64,000 bases of DNA from Rhynchopus sp. YZ270_cl-10 (taxonomy: Eukaryota; Euglenozoa; Diplonemea; Diplonemida; Diplonemidae): contig OZ037845.1 in NCBI GenBank assembly GCA_964035575.1, positions 1,240,001 to 1,304,000 on the forward strand, in the 5' to 3' direction. How positions within the stretch are numbered: position 1 is the stretch's first letter; each line of letters begins with the position of its first letter. Shown piece by piece: positions 54,851-64,000 of the stretch. Position numbers and translations under genes: made by a program. The notes below the pieces were generated by a model. The model had not been told where the DNA came from. It saw nothing but the letters and a program-made list of their open reading frames with translations, and ran no database searches.

Positions 54851-57800
54851 ATGAAGGGTGCAAACGAGGTGGCGGTGGGGGCCGTGGTGAAGCGGAAACG
54901 GAAGAGACTAACTACAGAGCACACCACGGAGGCCCCATCACCCACCCCGACAGCGACGGCGACGGCGACGTCTACACAACGAAAGGCGCGGGGAGCCACA
55001 CCGTCTCCTTCCCGCACGCTTTCACCATCGCCTTCTCATGCGCGTCGTAAATCTCCTTCACCACGGCCTTTAAGGAGAGAGGTTGCACCCCCTCCAATTC
55101 TTCAAAAGGTCGAAAAAAATGAAAAAATCGTAAAAGAAAAAAAGGTGGTAAAAAGACGGAAAAAGGTGGAGATTGCCGCGCAACCGGTGCGTTCTGCTAC
55201 TCCATCCCCATCCCCATCCCCGGTGGTGTCTGCTGAAATTTCTGCTGATCGAGCGAAACGGAAGGTTAAACGGGCACATACTGCTACATCATTTTCAGCT
55301 CCATCAGCAACGAGACGACCTTCACCTTCACCTTCACCGAAGAGGAATCACGATGCGAGCCCTTCTCCGCTTACCGCATCACCTAGACGAAGGCAGGATG
55401 CATTCAAACGAACCAGCACCATGCCTTCCAACCGACGCATCGAAGAAAAGACACAAGGTCCCTCTCCCCTGCGTGCACGGGGTGGTGGGAGCGTAGATAG
55501 AAGAGGGGAGGTGGAAAGCCGTTTGGAGGTGGGTCTTCCCATAGGGATTCCATCTGGTCTCCTGCCTGCAGCGGAAATGCCGCCAAGAGATGTATTAATG
55601 GATACATTGAAAAGAAAACAGCTTCTTCTGCGGATCTGTGATGAGCTTGAGGCCACCATGCCACTTCACCTTCTCCGGTCAGATCCGGTAACGCAGGATG
55701 AAGGGAAAACCGCTGTAAAATGTAGGAAACGGGGTGCAAAATCGGGGACCGATATTGACGAAGAAGAGATTGACCGTAGGCCGGTTACGTCGCGGTTTGT
55801 TCGTAGGGTGTTGGTGTTGTTTTATGCTTCAAGAAATGAAGCTGAAGAAAGCCGAGTAGTGTTGGAACAACAAATGAAACAAACAGGGTTGCAGCCTATG
55901 GGATGGCCAGATTCAATTCAGTGCATGCACGCTGCGTTTTTGATAGTTGATTCTTTGGTAAGAATTGGGCATCGTCGGGTTTTGAAGGTCTTATTTGGAA
56001 CATTATTTTGGCATGTATTGGACGTATTAGAATGGCCGCCGCAGGTTTATTCGAATCAAATCCGATTAAATCATCGAAACCATGTCTGCAAACTACAGCC
56101 CGACCTGTCTTTGACACCTGCCTCCCAAAGGGAGGATCTGTTACGTCTGCACCGTGTGTTGTATGTGCAGAACTCATGTCTAGTGAAGGCTTGCGACGCG
56201 GTGACGTACCTCTCCTTGCATGAGTATGTGGAGGCGGAGAAGCTGCGTTTGCTTCGTAATGTGATTGACAGTGGGTATCACTCCTCCCTTGGGGACTGCT
56301 TTGTCTCGAAATGGGCGGATGAGTGGCTCACCGTCCCGAACACCCAGCACGGCATCGCACGGAAGCAGGCGCTCCTGAACCACCTTCTCAGTGTGACGAT
56401 GAGTGCCTGGGAGCACGACAAAATGACGTCCTATCTCAAGAAGCTGCACTCCTTAAGTGTCACCGACATTCTCATGGAAGCGGTATGTGAATTGTGTTAA
56501 TTTTTGTGGGGGGGGAAAGTGGAGATGATGTACGGTGCTAGGATCTGACAAAAGAGGTTTTGTGTATTGCACCTCAAATGGTTTCTGTTTATGTAGTGAA
56601 TTGAAAGGATATGAATTTAATTCTTACACAGCTTTGCGACAGAAGCACGGCAGCAGGTGCAGCAGAGGTGCTCGCGATTCTTACTTCCGACTCGGGCGCT
56701 CAAGAGGTATTTTTTTTTTTTTTGTTTGTTTTTATTGTTTTCATCCGGGGCTGTCATCGTACAGTAGGTCAATCGGAGGTGCCTGCATCAATAACTATCT
56801 ATTTTTTTGACAACAATTCCTCCTCGATTATAGCATCCGATGAAACCCGTACCCAAAGCAAGAACCTCTGGTTCGTCGGGCATGCCCTGTGATCACACCA
56901 TCCGTCGTGCCCTCTCCTACCCCTCCATATGAGGTGGATGTCTGTCGGGCTAATGAGGGATATTTTCCCTTCCGAACAAGCTTGCCGCTTCCACCTATGC
57001 GTTTCCGACAAACTCCTCAACTCGGGCTCGCGTGACTTCCTTCGCCGCCGTGTTCTCTGGCGTCCCGGGGGCTGTAGTGTCCTGCATCTCTCCCTGTCCA
57101 CTTCTCAGTACAAATGTATTTTAACTGTTGAGTAATACAAAATGCCCACCTCACCGCACCACCCATTACCCGTCAACCACGGATTTTAATCAACTCTTTT
57201 GCTACATTCTTTATTTTTCAACTTCTCACAAAACCCTCAAATCCTCAGGAAGCACTTCTCATCTTCCTCGGAAGCGAACACACTGAGCGCGTCTCTGGAT
57301 GGAAGAAGTTGATCCTTGCCTCCGTTGGCGAGGGGAGCCGTGGCGTTCGGGAAATGGTATGCAACACACACACACACACACATCCACTCTTTTCCCACAT
57401 CACCCTCCCTTTCTCCTATCATTTCTCCCCACAGATCCACAGCATCCTCACGCAAACATCAGAGCTCTGGGACGTTATGATGTATCTGCAGGCTGTTGAG
57501 GATTTGGTAGGGGGTGGTCTGTTGCAACGAAATGCGGAGGAGGTGAAGAATTTTTGTGAGTCTTGGGGGCTTTTGGTGCAGGCTTTGGCACGTGTCTTTA
57601 GCGAATCATATGCAGGCAAGGTTGCTGCATTGGTGGTACGGGAGCTGAGCCTTTGGATTAAAGGGAGGTTTGAGAGGGACGATGCAGCGATGGTGGCAAG
57701 CATTTTGAAGACGATCTCTGCGTTGCTTCGCGCGCCGTGCGACGAAGTAGCGCTCACAGTGAAGCAGCACCAGGTCTTCGAGAACCTGGTCGGCTTTATC

Positions 57801-58200
57801 CCTACACACAACGGCCTCCTCCAGTCCTCCTGTCTGTCTCTCTGCCGCGCCGTCTGGTGGCGCTCCGACTCAGACGACCTAGACCAACAATCACCCCTGC
57901 ACACCTCAACAGACATAGGTGAGTATGTCGAATCCCCGTCAGAGCACGACCCACGCGCCTCACTCATCCCCCCTGCAACGTATTTCCTCAAGAAGTACAG
58001 TCTCTTTGACATGCTACAACGGGTTATGCATGGGCCAAATACACTCTGTGCGAGGAAACATCCAAAGGTATGGGATTTTGGCAACGTAAAAAACAAAATA
58101 ACTTTAATTAAACATCTCAACCACTTCGAAAATAACAACATCTCATTCAACACAGGCCGGTGTCAGGACATTCTTCGAGCACCGAACTCATTATGAGTGA
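54851..58200 (+). CDS. SP-repeat N-terminus plus helical domain, five exons
   Basis: Exons 54851-56482, 56632-56706, 57249-57356, 57435-58067 and 58156-58200 join in frame (all phase 0) to 830 aa. The frame is open back to 54803 without an ATG, so the start could be in an upstream exon. The ATG at 54851 overlaps a minimal ATG-TGA uORF (ATGTGATG). Residues about 15-220 are Ser/Pro/Thr-repeats with Lys/Arg clusters, disordered and likely phosphorylated. From about 250 the protein is helical and looks like HEAT/ARM-type repeats; no named family recognised. The basic SP-rich region suggests microtubule or nucleic-acid binding. Intron 2 (542 bp) carries a family-D repeat. Confidence 0.72.
56739..56795 (+). 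repeat. Family-D repeat in intron 2
   Basis: TTCATCCGGGGCTGTCATCG, then GTCAATCGGAGGTGCCTGCA and TCAATAAC, within intron 56707-57248. Confidence 0.85.
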
Positions 58201-59746
58201 AAGGTAAACGGGGTTGTGATAGGGAGAAGGGAACGGGGAACGGGGAGAAGGTGGGACCTTCTTATTGTTTGATGTTGTTGTTGTTTTTTTTAGATGTGTG
58301 TGAATGCAGTACATTCTTTTAAGTTTTCTGTTAAAGTTTTGTGTGTGTCTCTTTGCACGTCTCTGCGTCACTGCTGATGTGTCGTTGTTCTATAATAAAC
58401 GAAGAAACCGCGGGCTACCATGTATTTGATAGAACTGTTTTGGAAAAAGGTTAACAAAAAATCTGTTTTAAAATGTTGTCGCGAAAAATGCAACGAACGG
58501 AATGTCATTCGTAAAAAAAAGCGAAAATTTAAAAAGGTCGATCGATTATCTATTAGGTATTGCATTTAATCAGAGGGTAAACAATGTTTTGTTTTGTTTT
58601 TTTTTTGATTTTATGGTCGTTTTAGGATTATTGGCTGCCCCTTTTTTTTGAGAGATTTTAACAAACCCTGACGCTGTTTTCTTCACACGACCACAGCAGG
58701 CCATATGACATTAAAAAGGTGACATAAAATGCATTTTTTTGGCACTTCGCTGATCTCTTATCCTAAATATATTTCCCCCGCTTCTTTCTGATCTCCCTTC
58801 TCTCTTTTTTCGGGTATTTTATTCATTTTTTTCTTCTCTCGTTTTCAGTTCTTTTTCTGTGCCTGACGTTAGCGCTTTCAACTTCACCTTTTTAAAAATA
58901 AAGTATACATCAAACCGATCATCCACCAAGGGATAGTCTTCACACTCTTTCCTTTGATCCAGGTTTGGACAGCCACTACGGTAATTTATTTCGATATTTC
59001 TGCTAAAATAAACAATGTTCCGCTTGTGCCAGCTTTTCATAGAGGCAGTGGTAAAGAGTTGGGTCGAAATAACCACTGCTTTGCTGGTACGGAATAACAT
59101 TCATCAGCCAATCTTTTCACGAAGAAAACAAAGAAAAAAGTATAGTGGAGTTCATCCCTCGGGTGTCTACACTAATACAACCAAGTTTTCAAAAAAGAAA
59201 AATCTCTCGCGAGGGGGAGGGCCTAAGTACTGCTAAGGCTTGGGTTCACCGTACATCTTTTCTCTTATTTTTTTTGTCTATTTTTTTTTGCACATCATGC
59301 AACCCCCCTTTCTTTTGTATCTGAAAAGGAAAGTGCATGAATACATACTTTTGTAGTACGACATCCGCGCCTTCGTCCCTCTTTCTTTCTTCTCTTTGCA
59401 CCCTACCCCACACGTTCATCACAGGGTGGCCAAGGTAACAAGGTCACCGTGCAGGAGCAAGCCCCTCTGGCTCTCCGCTTTGCCTTGAAACACTGCCTTC
59501 TTCGACAACATTCCGCAGTTCGGAAAAAAAAATTCAAAAAAGCAAAACTGATTTCAAAAAACACATCGGGGCGGTTTGCTTTCATTTTTTCAGTTCTTTC
59601 TCCCTGATCGCCCCTCCACCAAACCCTCCTGTAGAACTGCTGTGCTATTTGTTTTAAAACTAAAGTCAACACTCTCCCCTTGTCTACCTCACCCACTATC
59701 CCATTACCCCCCTTTATCCACTGTAGACAGAATAATAATAGTGAAC
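58201..59746. other. Intergenic, gene leader
   Basis: No gene. It contains a family-C-like patch (about 58860-58895) and a family-E repeat (59143-59197) followed by a CTAAGGCTTGGGTTCACC family-B-like core (about 59230). CTGTAGACAG, a possible acceptor, lies 17 bp before the next ATG. Confidence 0.55.
59143..59197 (+). repeat. Family-E repeat
   Basis: Nearly identical to 53510-53560 (TAGTGGAGTTCATCC start, ACCAAGTTTTCAAAA end). Confidence 0.9.
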
Positions 59747-61567
59747 ATGATGCAGAGCAATGTGGCCTGCGTGGTTCTAGCGTTTGCGGTGTCTGTGAGC
59801 GGGGGAGACCTGCCCCAGGCACCCCCTTCTGAAGTTATAGTGTATGACCTGCGGTATACCACAGAGCTGAACCCTGTGGCTGCGTGGGAGCATCAGCACT
59901 TTGTGACAGCGTTGGGTGGTATTGTGAACCGGAACAGCTCGCGTCTGTACGCCATCATCGACGACACAGCGATGTTGTGGTACAACTACTCAAGAGGCCC
60001 AGGGCGGTGGATGGAGTGGACTGTGTTCAAGGAGATCGTCGATATTGTTGATCTGTACACCTACTTCAAGGCTGATGTGCGTGGTGCCGCGCTATGGAAC
60101 CCTGATGTGCCTGCAACCTCGAATGTCGCCTCGACAGCGGCAGGGGTGATGGACCTGCTTCCTATTATGCGTGGTGGGGAGCTCGAGGTTGAGTTCGGGG
60201 CGTACGACCTGTCCGTTCTGCTTGACCTCACCCATCTTAAGAGCAAGAACGATGCCTACCGTTGGGCGATAGCGGAGTTCCTCACGTCGGGTCTGTGCAA
60301 CCCAAGGAAGCTTGCGTACTACGTCGACGCCTGGGCCGTCCTCAGCAACGCCACCGGCAGCCTTGCCACCTACATGCTCACGAAGGTCAGCAACCACGAC
60401 TACTTCATTGCAAACAAGGCCTTCTTCTTCGACCTTTCGATCTGGGACGACGAAGTGCCTGTGGACGACCCGACTCAGGCCCTAGGCACAGACTACAACA
60501 CAGCCATTACCATGCTCAACGAAACATACAGACTGTTGAATGGTTCAGAAATGGTTCATGTTGGGGGCTTCACGCCATGGTGGTTTAAGTACACCAAGGA
60601 GGGCCAAGGGTGTCCTAACTGCAAGCACGGTGGTGTGGAGACGGAGGACCAAACGATGTTCATTTTCACTGCGTTCAACTGCTTCGACGACGGCGATGCA
60701 TGCTGCGTCGGGTCTATGTCGAATGCTGCGCTGTGGCAGCACTTCCCCCTGCCGCACCAGATGCTGCAGGCCCCGCTGCCCACAACGAAGGACCTCGAGA
60801 AGCAGGGCCTCATCGTGAACGAGAGCATCGTGGAGCAGGCGTACTGTGCGTACTACGGGGGCGACTACGACGGCTCCTCCTGGGTGTACGGACAGCTCAT
60901 CCACAACTGGAACGACACCAACCGAGGCAAGACCCCCATCGGCTGGGCCATCGACTCCGAACTCTCAATGCGCTTCCCCATCATCTTCCCCTACCTCTAC
61001 GAGACGCGCACAGACAACGATTTCTTCATCATGGGCGACAGCGGTGCTGGGTATCTCAACCCTACACAGCTCTTCCCTCCACGCGCTGTGTCGAACATCA
61101 CGCAGTCGGGCGCCCCGGTGTGGACTGCGTGGAACGAGAAGTACTACACACAGTTCAACATCTCGCTGACGGGGTTTATCATTAATGCCAATGCGGGGCC
61201 GATTATGAACCAGTCGTATGATATGTTTCAGAAGTTCAGCCCGCAGGGTGTTGTTGCTGGGAGAGAGCAGGGTAGGGACTGGGAAGCGCTTGGGGATGCA
61301 TGGCTGCACAACGGCATGCCCGTCTTCCAGCACACTGACGACCTTCCCGACGATGCTGCCGACGCAGTCGCCATGGTCACATCTGTGGCACAGAAAGGCC
61401 CAAAGCTTGCCTTCTACGTCCACAGAACCATCCTCAAGACCGCCTCCTACATGCACGAAGTCGCAACCAACACCTCCTCTTCTTGCAAGTGGGTTGACCC
61501 GTACACGCTCTCCCTCCTTGCACAACTCACCGAACACGGCGAGCCCCCGGTTTCCCTTTTTAAGTAG
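59747..61567 (+). CDS. Secreted GxGYxYP-family protein
   Basis: 606 aa from the first of two consecutive ATGs. Residues 1-20 form a signal peptide (VACVVLAFAVSVSGG). The frame extends upstream to 59576, but a GTAGACAG acceptor-like site lies between. The body matches the GxGYxYP putative glycoside hydrolase family (PF14323 type): an IGWAIDSELSMRFP segment, then MGDSGAGYLNPTQLFPP around residue 430, the family's name motif, with Leu-Asn replacing the usual Tyr-x pair before Pro. There are many N-glycosylation sequons. No C-terminal TM. A secreted or lysosomal carbohydrate-active enzyme is the usual inference; activity is unproven for the family. Confidence 0.85.
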   Translation: MMQSNVACVVLAFAVSVSGGDLPQAPPSEVIVYDLRYTTELNPVAAWEHQHFVTALGGIVNRNSSRLYAIIDDTAMLWYNYSRGPGRWMEWTVFKEIVDIVDLYTYFKADVRGAALWNPDVPATSNVASTAAGVMDLLPIMRGGELEVEFGAYDLSVLLDLTHLKSKNDAYRWAIAEFLTSGLCNPRKLAYYVDAWAVLSNATGSLATYMLTKVSNHDYFIANKAFFFDLSIWDDEVPVDDPTQALGTDYNTAITMLNETYRLLNGSEMVHVGGFTPWWFKYTKEGQGCPNCKHGGVETEDQTMFIFTAFNCFDDGDACCVGSMSNAALWQHFPLPHQMLQAPLPTTKDLEKQGLIVNESIVEQAYCAYYGGDYDGSSWVYGQLIHNWNDTNRGKTPIGWAIDSELSMRFPIIFPYLYETRTDNDFFIMGDSGAGYLNPTQLFPPRAVSNITQSGAPVWTAWNEKYYTQFNISLTGFIINANAGPIMNQSYDMFQKFSPQGVVAGREQGRDWEALGDAWLHNGMPVFQHTDDLPDDAADAVAMVTSVAQKGPKLAFYVHRTILKTASYMHEVATNTSSSCKWVDPYTLSLLAQLTEHGEPPVSLFK

Positions 61568-63370
61568 TCTTTTTTATAGTCTTCCCCAAGGATCCTCCTA
61601 GGGGAAAAATGTGTGTTATTGTGAGTGGCTTGATTATTTTGTCTTTAAAGTAAACCCACCCCCATGACGGTGAAATAAATGACGTGATTTGTGGTTTATT
61701 TGTGGTTTTACCGTTGTGACCCAACGGTGAAGTCATTCGTAAAACCAAAGTCATTTTACTTCAACGTCTTCGTGCACTTCCACATTTCTACATGTGAACC
61801 CACCCCACATATCAAAAGTGAGTTCTGCACTGGGGCGTAGTGAGCCACATTCCTCTGCGATAAGTGGGCCGGGGAGGGTTTTTTTTGGAAATAGAGCCGT
61901 GGTGGAGACGGCGTAAGGCAGTAGTCTTGTATCAGGCTATGTATCTATGTCACAATAGTGTATCCTGGTACAGGAGCAGGCCTTCAAATCATTAGTTTCT
62001 AGTTAGTTGCTGCACGGTTATGTAGGGTGATCTTCATATTTGTTTTTTTTTTTAGTCTTTCCCCAGTGCCTGCGCCCGCCGATGAACGGTGAGGCGTTTG
62101 CACTTCCGATTTCTTTTTGTTGAACTGGGGGGTGTCTTTTGAACTGCCCTGTGGTGGTAATCTCTCTCACAATGTGTTATATATTATTTGGGTCAGTTTC
62201 TGAGAGCCCAGGAACGTCTCGCAAACTTCTCTTTTCAGCAACGCTGCTGGTGCACAGTTAAAAAAAAGACACTCGCTTTTTAGGTGACTAAACACGAGAG
62301 GCTTAGGTTCATCTTCTGAACTTTTTTTTCTTTTTTTGAAGTGACGGAGCGAAGCGAGGCTTTTGTTAGGTCATCTTGACGTGTTTTTTTCTTATTTCTT
62401 CTTGACACATATTCGTCAAATTTTCTTTTTTTCTAATGTCTTTTCCAGGCAAAACCGTAAGTGTTTCTACACGGTTATACGTTTTTTTTCCCTTTCTTTT
62501 TTCTTTGTTTTATTGGGTCAGCACGAAGAGGGAGGAGCGGGGCAATTCCAGCAACCAAACAGCCCCCTATTTTTCTTTACTGCTGTTGCTGCTTGTGAGA
62601 AAGCTCCCTTTTTCCATTCAGCCAGGGTCGGCCTGCATCCGCAAGGATTGGGGCATGTTCGTGTGGTGACCTGTGTATTTTCAACGTGTTCCAGCGCGTT
62701 AATAGTAACGATGTGTGTGCACAAGAGGCACGTTCATCTATCAAGTTTTCTAATTTCGTGTTGCATTTTAGGTACACTGTCATGGGGCTTTGTATTTCAA
62801 GTCAACTTTTGTAACCCTTTGCTTGTATCTTTTGGAGGGTGGGGGTGGGATGGGATGGGTATCCTCTCTCCGTACGTGTGCGTGTGCTGTGCTTTCTGGC
62901 CACGCAACACATGTATTTTATTGTGTGTCTGAGGCCAAATGTGACCTAATCAGAGGATGAAGGTGTGAGATCGTCCTACCAACTTTGTGTTTGATTTTTC
63001 TTATGTTTATTTAACACCCAAAATGATGACCCCGAAAAAAAAAATAAATTGAAAAAGATTCTAAAGAACATGTCTCATGGAGTAACAGTGTCAGCTCTTT
63101 AAGGTGACTAAGCACGAGAGGCTTAGGGCCATCTTCTAAACTTTTCTTTCTTTTTTTTTGGCTAAGTCTTATCTTGCCAACATTTTCTATTTAGGGTTGC
63201 CAAATTCTTCAATACGTTGGCACCCTGAGGACACTGTCGGAGAGACCTTGCCCGTTTCTTTTCTTTTTATTTTGTTTGATTTCCTTGCATTTTTCCCCCC
63301 TGGGACATCCAAAGAACCATTATTTAAAAAATCCCAAAAATAACTGAACATTCTTTTCCTTTCAAAAAAA
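61568..63370. other. 1.8-kb intergenic tract rich in dispersed repeats
   Basis: No gene. It has a nested hairpin at 61703-61747 (TGGTTTTAC ... GTAAAACCA around CCGTTG/CAACGG), family C at 62064-62118, family B at 62281-62325 and 63101-63145, and family A at 62771-62805. All repeats are in the same orientation as the genes. Confidence 0.65.
63101..63145 (+). repeat. Family-B repeat, near-consensus copy
   Basis: AAGGTGACTAAGCACGAG, AGGCTTAGGGCCATCTT, CTAAACTTTTCTTTC. The best copy for defining the family together with 62281-62325. Confidence 0.85.
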
Positions 63371-63841
63371 AACAAGTAATTGCTATCGGAAAAAAAACGG
63401 GGTGTGATGTGGAACTCCATCCTGTAGAAATAATCTACAACACGCCCAGCATTCTGCTCTTCTGCAGGTATGCTAACGCTCTTCGTACGCTGCCAGACCC
63501 ACTGGGACGCCTGCATCTGAAACGTTCAAGAAGGGGGGCTGTCCTCTTCGTCCAGCACCATCTGCTCGATAGCGTTGTTGGACGTCGTCTCGGCAGGCTC
63601 GGCGTGTTCCAGCTCGTTTTTGTCCACAGGCTTCCCACATTGTCGTCGTCGTTGGAGCAGTGCGGAAGGAACACAGAATGCACAGACTACAACACATCGA
63701 TCACACCAGGCGCATCAGCACCACCCAGCAAATCGCCAGGATGCTACGGTGGTTTCGAAAATCGCGCGGAGTTTTCCACAGCACACCCCGCTTTTTTCTT
63801 AGCAATTACTTGTCCTTGTTGTTTCTTAGCAATTACTTGTC
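63371..63841. mobile_element. Inverted-repeat element carrying coding-like sequence
   Basis: Arms of about 45 bp: ACAAGTAATTGCTA, A-run, then CGGGGTGTGATGTGG at the left (63372-63413). The mirror is at the right (63768-63813), and its terminal TTAGCAATTACTTGTC is duplicated in tandem (second copy about 63825-63841). No clear target duplication. The 350-bp interior is GC-richer than its surroundings and has long open frames on both strands. Confidence 0.7.
63526..63690 (-). pseudogene. Possible captured exon
   Basis: Minus-strand reading after a TAG acceptor-like site gives CAFCVPSALL, QCGKPVDKNELEHAEPAE and an acidic tail to a TGA at 63526. It resembles the end of a real protein, with Cys pairs. 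The plus strand also has a plausible frame, so the coding strand is uncertain. It lies wholly between the inverted arms. Confidence 0.3.
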
Positions 63842-64000
63842 TTTGTTGTTTTCAACCACCTTCCTTCAACCCTTGTAGGGATCAGTTGTTATTTTTTTCG
63901 CGAAAACATGAAATTACACATTTCAAGAGAACAAATTAAAAAGGGTCCTTATTTGCATTTTTGGGATTCACCCGTGCAGTGGTGGGGTCAATCTCGAAAA

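Noticed and set aside
1-64000. LTR, retrovirus-like, Polinton or other viral element
   Set aside because: No long terminal repeats, reverse transcriptase, integrase, capsid or DNA polymerase motif was seen in any frame.

Overview
This is nuclear DNA of a microbial eukaryote. I recognise sixteen protein-coding genes. Nine are clearly split by short GT-AG introns, most of them 43-330 bp. Every one of the sixteen lies on the + strand. Nearly every start codon follows, within about 10-70 bp, a pyrimidine tract ending in AG. One-way gene order plus a pyrimidine-AG leader before each gene is the pattern of polycistronic, trans-spliced genomes (Euglenozoa), although 5'-UTR introns would look the same. 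No spliced-leader, rRNA or tRNA gene was seen, so the lineage is not settled. Several products (a trichohyalin-like coiled coil, LRR proteins, a centrin-like EF-hand protein) would suit a flagellate.

Layout. 1-166 is a 9-bp minisatellite. 0.6-2.3 kb holds an unrecognised protein. 2.6-6.2 kb is a six-exon coiled-coil gene with one 1.56-kb intron stuffed with insertions. 7.0-7.4 kb is a shrunken copy of the LRR gene found at 11.7-15.8 kb. 7.6-10.5 kb is a P-loop NTPase resembling the RHS/Crinkler group. 16-19.2 kb holds a four-TM protein and an LRR protein. 20.4-22.5 kb is a membrane-anchored protein with a duplicated Cys-rich module. 22.5-26.7 kb is a gene-poor, repeat-rich tract. 26.7-33.7 kb holds a helical protein, a CaMK-type kinase with LRRs, and a glycerol-3-phosphate/DHAP acyltransferase. 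35.4-43.2 kb is a spastizin (ZFYVE26)-like giant. 43.7-48.3 kb holds a small basic protein, an unrecognised protein and an EF-hand protein. 49.7-53.5 kb is an intronless 5-oxoprolinase. 54.9-58.2 kb is an SP-rich/helical protein. 59.7-61.6 kb is a secreted GxGYxYP-family protein. The last 2.4 kb is repeats, ending in an inverted-repeat element with coding-like content.

The genes do not form one pathway. They look like a co-directional housekeeping and cytoskeletal cluster. The most unusual content is between and inside them. There are several families of 30-100 bp dispersed repeats (called A to G here). Families A, B and C share a GAGAGGCTT...TTCAACTT-like core that runs into a T-rich tract. 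They occur in at least seven introns and at many intergenic or leader sites, so they look like introner-type or splice-acceptor-bearing mobile sequences. There are also non-autonomous DNA transposons with clean terminal inverted repeats and 8- or 9-bp target duplications (two hAT-like), fold-back elements, and a 43-bp palindrome inserted into a family-B repeat. No retrovirus-like, LTR, Polinton or viral element was recognised.
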